From the NCBI GenBank assembly GCA_947652605.1, contig OX393577.1:9362868-9426867 (forward strand): 64,000 nt of DNA, in the 5' to 3' direction. How positions within the stretch are numbered: position 1 is the stretch's first letter; each line of letters starts with the position of its first letter. Origin of the DNA: Elmis aenea. Taxonomy: Eukaryota; Arthropoda; Insecta; Coleoptera; Elmidae. Positions 58,196-64,000 of this stretch are shown one piece after another. The notes below the pieces were generated by a model. That model worked only from the letters and a program-made list of their open reading frames with translations, was not told the origin of the DNA and did not search any database. The position numbers and the translations under genes were made by a program.

Positions 58196-58627
58196 TGAAA
58201 AGTTGAATAATAGAAGTAATCTTTGCGATCGCGTTGGCCATGAAACCGTCAAAGATAAAATCTAAAATTTTTTATTTACCAATTCGCGCATCCTTTGCAA
58301 GTAAAATGGTGCAAAGTTTTTAAGAAAATCTTAAACGGATCCGGAGAAAAACTCCAAAAACGAAAGCCCTGCTAAACCGCTATGATTTGAGAAGTTGTGT
58401 AATTAAATCTATGCGATTGCATAGGCGTTTAACATAGGTGAAACCGTTTTTACAAGGGCCTCGTTTTTCGCGTTCGTCTCCGGAATCGTTTACGGTTTTT
58501 TCAAAAAATGTTTGCCATTTTACTTGCAGAGGATGAGCGCATTGATAAATAGAAGAATTTTAATTTTATCTCTGACGGTTTCATAGCCAACACGATCTCA
58601 AAAATTACCTTTATTATTTAACTTTCC
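58196..58627. repeat. Foldback element with about 190-bp arms
   Basis: The arm beginning GAAAAGTTGAATAATAGAAG returns inverted and ends ATTATTTAACTTTCCAG. Shared words include GGCCATGAAACCGTCAAAG. No coding sequence was found. Confidence 0.65.
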
Positions 58628-58639
58628 AGTGAGAAGCCA

Positions 58640-59760
58640 TTGACTGAAGAACGGTCACCACAGCATCGCCGCCATCATCCACATTACTTTCAGTGGAAAC
58701 CAAGCATTCGTCATCGCCGTCCTGCCTAACGTTCGTTATATTCTTCAATAGCGATGTCCTGCTACTTCCCATCACCGAGTAGCAACCGCCGACTACATCA
58801 AACAACTCTCATCACCTTTGGAACCTTTCCTTTTCAAAACTACATCCTACTCCTTCAAATCGCTTAACTACATCCGCTACATCCTGCAGCACACCTTCGA
58901 CTACATCTATTTACAAGCAAGCAGCTGCAACTTAATCTCTCAAGAGAAGTTCCATCGACGCGACATCATCATTAACCAGTCCCGACGAAGACAAGTTTTA
59001 TCGACTTTTGTTCCATCGGATAGTAATTGCAACATCCAGCACCAAGACATCATGTTCTTCACTTCAGTTCCAGGCTTACGGTCGAGCCAGATGGCCGACA
59101 CATACGTATGACGCCTCACTAGCCGCATGGAACCGTTTTACGTCAGCTCACAAGCCGTCTTCATCCAGCCGAGCCGACACACATGTGCACGTCTACCACA
59201 TAACCGCGCTCCTGGTGAAGCACTTCCAACTGACGGACGGTCACACATCATCGCCAACGTCGTTCCACGCCAGACAACCAGCCGCCTGCCTCACACCCAG
59301 CCGACACACATGTGAGCCCCATTGCCGCATAACCGCGCTTCGTGAGCAGCCTGTCCACTGGCGAACGACAACAACTACTACTCCGACATCTCGCAACCGC
59401 TGTCCAGTCAACCCTGAGGATCAACCGTCGTCATCGTCGAGTCCATGGAGCCACTTCCAACACGCTTCCAACGACCTGTCTGCCGCTTCTACAAGAGAGG
59501 CCATTGGAGCAACAACCACGCCTGACGTCAATCACGCCGAGCCAAGGACGTGCTCCTCGCCCGGTCCTTACCACTGCGCTCCGTGATATTTAACCTTGCC
59601 ATCTGAGCCAACTCTGCCTCCAGCCGCTCGATTCCACCACCAAGACCGAGTACTACTTTAGCTCCATCAGCAGGCCACCAAAATCAATATGTACTTTTAT
59701 TTTACAACATTACAGTAAATTTTAAAGGCGGCTGACCTGCAGTTTGGATCTCTAAACCGG
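58640..59760 (+). other. GC-rich Pro/Thr/Ser-rich region, possibly internal part of an LTR-type element
   Basis: The base composition changes sharply to C-rich. Two plus-strand frames are open over long stretches (59008-59586 and 59127-59315/59342-59593), with low-complexity His/Thr/Ser/Pro residues and repeated CCGACACACATGTG words at 59165 and 59300. A purine tract (CCGGAAGGG) and an LTR-like unit follow directly. I recognise no gag/pol motif. It may be the 3' part of a retroelement or a degenerate repeat. Confidence 0.35.
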
Positions 59761-59765
59761 AAGGG

Positions 59766-59932
59766 TGTTACCGTGGAGATGGTTATGAGATCCCAACTAC
59801 AGTCAGTCAGTCGTGGTCAGTCGATAAACAGATATTAATAAACTAGTGTCAATGTCAGATCTTTAAATTTTAGTGAAATAGTTTTAATAACGGGAATATT
59901 TGATTTAAAAATCAAATAGTAATGTTAACAAC
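59766..59932 (+). repeat. LTR-like unit (solo or 3' LTR)
   Basis: It starts TGTTACCG right after a purine-rich tract and ends TTAACA (59930) or GCTAACA (59956). It contains a CAGTCAGTCAGTCGTGGTCAG stretch and an AATAAAC that could be a polyadenylation signal. No second copy was found in the window. Confidence 0.45.
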
Positions 59933-59956
59933 ATTCGTTGCCCCTAACCGCTAACA

Positions 59957-60198
59957 CTGAATGCAAAATTGTGCAGTCACCTATGTAAGTACCTACAAAT
60001 AAATTAGTTCTTATATCTTTATTGAGCAATGTAATAATAATTAAGTGGTATACATAAATAAATTAAGTTCACAATAATTAACAAATTGTAATATTTTGGA
60101 AGTTCTAAATTATTCAAGCGTTTTGAATAATTGATACTATTGTTTTACAAAACCAAATAAATAAATGAATATAAATTACTTTTATGATAATATTTCAG
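59957..60198. other. AT-rich sequence before a THAP-like exon
   Basis: It ends in an acceptor-like TGATAATATTTCAG at 60198. Nothing else was recognised. Confidence 0.35.
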
Positions 60199-60352
60199 GC
60201 AGACTTCCAATGAGGGAACCAGAAGCCAGAAGTATGCAAAATTTGGCTACAACGTATTGCACATCCAAAATTTGCTACTTACGGACAAGAACAAATTCTG
60301 CATATTTAAGAGTATGTAGCATACATTTTGCAAAGATCAAGCAACAAAACGA
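60199..60352 (+). pseudogene. Degenerate THAP-domain exon
   Basis: After a splice-acceptor-like sequence, the plus strand reads GRLP in one frame and KPEVCKIWLQRIAHPKFATY in another. It then returns to RVCSIHFAK in the first frame. The spacing of the central K-x-W and the closing C-x2-H-F match the second half of a THAP zinc finger. At least two frameshifts are required. Either it is a pseudogene or the assembly has local errors. It is probably the same gene as the exon at 61982-62268. Confidence 0.45.
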
Positions 60353-60361
60353 CAGATAATA

Positions 60362-60643
60362 TTCTTTTCCGACGACCACTATGTAAAGCGAGTAATTTCG
60401 CACGACTTACTACTACTGAAAATGACAAATTGCGCATGACACCGGAAATTGTGTGCAAAGTGCACTTTGCGTGTGTAAAGTGACGATTTCCGCTACATTA
60501 CACACGCTAAACGCGCTGTCAAGTTAACGTGAAGAAAATCTAACCTCACAAATGTCAAGTGTCACCAACGTCAAAAAAATGTTATTTTCACAATTTTTTT
60601 GCAGAATTAATGATTATGTCTAAATGGTCGTCGGAAAAGCATA
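60362..60643. repeat. MITE with CTTTTCCGACGACCA ends
   Basis: CTTTTCCGACGACCACTATG at the left is matched by an inverted ATGGTCGTCGGAAAAG at the right. Inside are TGTGTAAAGTG and GTGCACTTTGC words. Just beyond, 60646-60694 is a small hairpin (GTACAACTCGTGCTGAAAG and its inverse). Confidence 0.6.
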
Positions 60644-60711
60644 GTGTACAACTCGTGCTGAAAGAATATTTCAGCTTTCAGCACTAGTTGTACAATATAC
60701 TATTACCTACT

Positions 60712-60724
60712 ATGAATTTACCAG
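60712..60724 (+). CDS. Possible short coding exon upstream of 61982
   Basis: ATG AAT TTA CCA G precedes a GTATAT donor and leaves one base, which completes a Gly codon with the exon at 61982. Before the hAT insertion the intron would have been 62 nt, a usual insect length. An in-frame TAG lies 30 bp upstream, within the hairpin next to the MITE. The exon could therefore start here, or its upstream part was disrupted. Confidence 0.3.
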
Positions 60725-60787
60725 GTATATTGCTAACAATTTAACAAGTGCAACATCTAATTATTCAAAATATTCATTAATTACAGG

Positions 60788-61974
60788 CAGGGACTAAAAA
60801 CGAAAAAAAATTCGTTCGTTTCTGTTCGGAACGAAAACGAAATATATCGTTTTCGTTCTTTTCGTTCTAACCGAAAAAATTCCTTTTTCGTTTTCGTGAA
60901 CCGAAATAATAACGGTTAAAACCAGTATTACATTTTTTTTTGTCGTCAAAAAATCTAGGACTTTAATTTTTTTTCAAGTCACTACAACCCTCTATAAATA
61001 CGATAACAATATTTGCGTTTCCACTAAAATATAAACGATGACGATGGGTTTTGATGCTCACGGACAGCATCTGGCGAACCGCCGCCATATTAAATTTACC
61101 AAATCGTTAAACAGATTAAAATTTAACCATTTTATTTAGTATAACACCCGTAAGGTGTAAAAATACAACTTGATTAGTTTAAATTGTACATACGATTTTT
61201 ATTAGAAAATAAAAAAATATAGCAGTGCTGTTTTAAGTTTGTTTTAGTGCTAAAAATCTATGAATTTGAATTAAATTAGATCCTGCTGTAATTATTTAAA
61301 AAGACAAAAGAATTAATTTAAGTGGATAATTTACTAAATTCTTCCATGAATGTTGTAAATAAAAAAAGATATTAGAAGAAAACTTATATTAGCTCTAAAC
61401 GCAAATAAAACATACAAATTAATAATAATTTATAAAAAATTAACTTGAAATATACTTTAACTTATCTAATAGTTTGTACATACTGCACAAAATACATTTT
61501 CACAATCCATTCAATCTTACTAGCAGCACATCAGACAATAAATCTTCTTTAACATTAGTCCTTTTCGAAGTAAGAGTACATTTTACTTTTATTAACTCTA
61601 TAAACGCAAATAAAACATACACGTTAATAATATGTACCCAATCATGTGTACAGAGAATATCTACCGCTTCTTGTGTTACACGCAACTGCAAGTATAAACA
61701 ATAAATTGTTAAAACATATAATGTATATGAAGAAAAGTGAAGCTCACTTATTTCAAGTGAGATTTTTTACTGCCTCGTGGAGTTTCTCCAGCATAGAAGG
61801 TGAATTCGCGTTTGTGTTTAACAAATAAAATTTAAATAGCGACAAAACCGGCTTTGGAAAATATTTATTTCGTTTTCGTTCTTCAACGAAAAATAATAAT
61901 TTCGTTTTTGTTTTCGTTCTTAAATAAATTTCGGTTAATTTCGTTTAACGTTTTCGTTTCGTTCTCAGTCCCTG
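60788..61974. mobile_element. Nonautonomous hAT on a splice acceptor
   Basis: CAGGGACTAAAAACGAAA at the left and its inverted partner (ending CTCAGTCCCTG) at the right are flanked by perfect 8-bp duplications ATTACAGG (60780-60787, 61975-61982). The ends are rich in TTTTCGTT words for about 120 bp. The interior is AT-rich without a transposase. The duplicated octamer is the end of an intron plus the first exon base. Confidence 0.88.
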
Positions 61975-61981
61975 ATTACAG

Positions 61982-62268
61982 GTTTTGATGAAGAACCCAC
62001 TTTAGACAACTCTTTCAGATTTCCTAGGTCACAATCAATTCAAGTTAGTTCAACTACACATCGTCCCCAACAATTCACACTGTTACAACATGAAACACGA
62101 GATAGTAATGTTACTGAAATTTCTAGTGTAAGTGAACCCATAGAAGTTATTACAATTAGTTCTTTAGAAAAAGAAATAGAATTCATAAATGAAAGTGTTG
62201 ATAATATTGGAGCCTATACCAGGAACATCGAGAGATCTTACGACGCTAAACAATTTACTTGGATTTAA
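61982..62268 (+). CDS. Terminal exon of an unidentified (THAP-associated?) protein
   Basis: Following ATTACAG, a frame without ATG runs 95 codons to a TAA at 62266-62268. It begins FDEEPTLDNSFRFPRSQS, then Ser/Thr/Gln-rich sequence, a Glu/Ile-rich segment (SSLEKEIEFINESVDNIGAY) and ends KQFTWI. The residues look like real protein rather than AT noise. No domain is recognised. The short helical C-terminus is of the kind seen after THAP fingers, and a THAP remnant lies 1.7 kb upstream. Splicing from either copy of the acceptor would give the same mRNA only if the hAT is removed with the intron. Confidence 0.5.
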
Positions 62269-62708
62269 AAATATACTTTGTATACGATACTTCTGTATTG
62301 TACATACTGTATGTTTTATAACAATTGATCTCTTTGGGTAAATATTTGTTTTGTTCAGAATGTTATGTTTTTGTTTTGTAAAAGTAATTGTTTGCATGAT
62401 GTGCATATTTTGTTATTTGATAATATCAAACAACTGATAAATATCTTGCAAAGGAGACTGCACACGCATGATCCTCTTGTTCGTATATTTTATCCTGCGT
62501 TCGTGTTTATCAAATGCAAGTTTCTTACGATACTAAATATTTTACTTGGGTTATTACAGTAATTTTTTGATATCTTGTGTTAATTGTATAAATTTCTGAT
62601 TTTTATATACATTCCTCTAATGATAATATATTTGTTGTTTTAATAGTCTGTTTTATTTCTTTACTTTAATGAAATAATAAATAATAAATTTGATAAAGAC
62701 CCGCCCCT
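62269..62708. other. 3' flank of the terminal exon
   Basis: AT-rich. Overlapping AATAAATAATAAAT words near 62680 could be polyadenylation signals. No gene was seen. Confidence 0.4.
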
Positions 62709-63933
62709 TTTTTACATAGCCAACTTCATTCATAAGGTGCTTTCCATTTGATTTCGTAAGTACACCCTACTGCACTGATACGAGTTACTCCGAACAACCT
62801 GCACCTAGAGTCAAATGGAACATGCCGGTAAGGTGTAAGAAGTTCTGTGCATATAACTATAGGTTATGTTTATGTTGAACAAGTGTTACATCTTGCTTGT
62901 GTATTATGCAAAATAATTAGCAGTTGCAATAAAGAGTGTGCAAACTGCATATCTAAAAATTAAATCGGCGGCTATAGTAGCACTGCTTAAAAATAACTTT
63001 TTTATTAGTCCATACCGTTTTGGGCCCTACTAAAATCTTCTTCACTTACTTTTAATTGATAAATATCATTACCTTCATCTAAAAGAGTCAATGTTTTGAA
63101 CGTGGACATGGTAGACTTATTAATTTGACAAACGTGAGCAAACCAACATAACCTCAAAACGTGATTAGTGCAACTTGCTCCGTCTAAAAGGTAGGTGCAG
63201 TAGGGGGCAGGGGAAGGTTACTCGGATACGGTTCCGTGCGTTTCACTTGTGCCAAATGGAACACATCAGAACTGTTTGGAGTAACTCTGAGCTGTTCTTT
63301 ATGTCAAATGGAAAGCACCTATAATTCGCTACGCTACTTATATGGCCGTCCCAATTGACCATAAACGTCGTTCCCAGGTAAACGTCAAAAAAGTACGTCA
63401 ACTGGCGCTCCCTGTGAAGTATATCAATAACTATATTTTTCAAATTGACAGTTAGTCTCATATTTCTGTAAAACTTTGGACTTGAATAATAATTATTTAC
63501 CTGTAAAAATAACCAACAGCAATCAACTTCGCTTATGGGAAATTTCCTGAGGTAAATATGTGCTTTACCAATCTCACAACTTTTTGACGGGTTTGTTGCT
63601 TTGCTAAAAAGTATTTATACTTGTTCCAAATTCAGTGAAAATTGCGAATTAAACCATGAAGAATATTTGTTATAACTATTCATAAAAATGTTTGGGGAAT
63701 TTTTCTTAACTTGAACATTTAACTGCCATTATTAGTATTAACAATGTATTAACATGACGTTTTTGAACATAAATGACATTTAAAATACATCACTGAGGGC
63801 GCCACCTGACGTACTATTTTGACGGCTGATTCTGACTTTTCACAACAATGAAAAATTTGGAATTGGGACGGCCATATAAGTAGCGAGGAAAACAGACGAG
63901 CCGATTATGAATGAAGTTGGCCATGCTTTTTTA
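62709..63933. repeat. Nest of three short inverted-repeat elements
   Basis: The outer ends ACATAGCCAACTTCATTCAT (62714) and their inverse (63906-63930) enclose two other elements placed side by side. One is at 62735-63320 (ends AGGTGCTTTCCATTTGA), and the other at about 63331-63886 (ends CGCTACTTATATGGCCGTCC). Short flanking ATAA/TATAA sequences suggest a 3-bp target for the first. No coding sequence. The remaining bases to the window end are unassigned. Confidence 0.65.
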
Positions 63934-64000
63934 AATCGTATTTAGCCACCTAGAGGCGTTAAATGTTACTATTAGCATGTAGTAATTCACGCCATCCGCT

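Overview
The window looks like AT-rich, intron-rich, transposon-saturated chromosomal DNA from an insect, most likely a beetle. I base this on insect-type mariner, piggyBac, hAT and jockey-like remnants, short introns with GTAAGT donors, and the absence of any operon structure. No rRNA, tRNA or CRISPR array was recognised. Most of the sequence is layered mobile DNA.

The left half (about 2.7-36.1 kb) is organised around a minus-strand gene that I read as the insect orthologue of BCL11A/B (Drosophila CG9650). Four exons can be joined with matching splice phases: 36074-35926, 32683-32543, 32215-32025 and 3025-2693. They encode a C2HC finger and a C2H2 finger with the BCL11 spacing, then an acidic, Ser/Pro-rich tail. 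The 5' exons, and the paired C2H2 fingers expected further on, are not visible. The intron before the last exon is about 29 kb. It holds a complete single-exon gene on the same strand (29747-26328, 1139 aa). That protein has an N-terminal LIR-like motif, one membrane anchor and a long, sequon-rich, coiled-coil C-terminal part. It resembles the plan of CCPG1/PBXIP1-type ER-phagy receptors, but the family link is inference.

The rest is repeats. There are jockey-like and other LINE remnants (9.3-11.8, 12.9-15.8, 19.4-20.1, 39.7-40.8, 45.8-46.1 and 55.8-57.0 kb). Mariner/Tc1 elements lie at 0.6-1.3, 10.25-11.5, 14.1-14.9, 32.8-34.1 and 37.7-38.8 kb. hAT elements with 8-bp target duplications lie at 13.3-15.2, 42.3-42.9, 49.8-50.6 and 60.8-62.0 kb. 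A piggyBac remnant with TTAA ends occupies 23.6-25.4 kb, and pogo-like elements lie at 17.8-19.1 and 41.3-43.3 kb. Many foldback elements have arms of 0.2-0.8 kb. Several insertions are nested two or three deep with intact target duplications, so their order can be read.

Near the right end, a degenerate THAP-domain exon and an intact 3' coding exon (61982-62268) suggest a second cellular or domesticated gene. A hAT element landed exactly on its splice acceptor, and the target duplication copied that acceptor. The final 1.2 kb is a nest of three short inverted-repeat elements.

The items most worth a second look are the CCPG1-like gene nested in the BCL11 intron, the splice-acceptor hAT insertion, the ATCGATAT-filled hAT element inside a pogo element, hammerhead-like motifs in dispersed repeats, a miRNA-like hairpin, and a family of elements sharing a core but carrying different terminal repeats.
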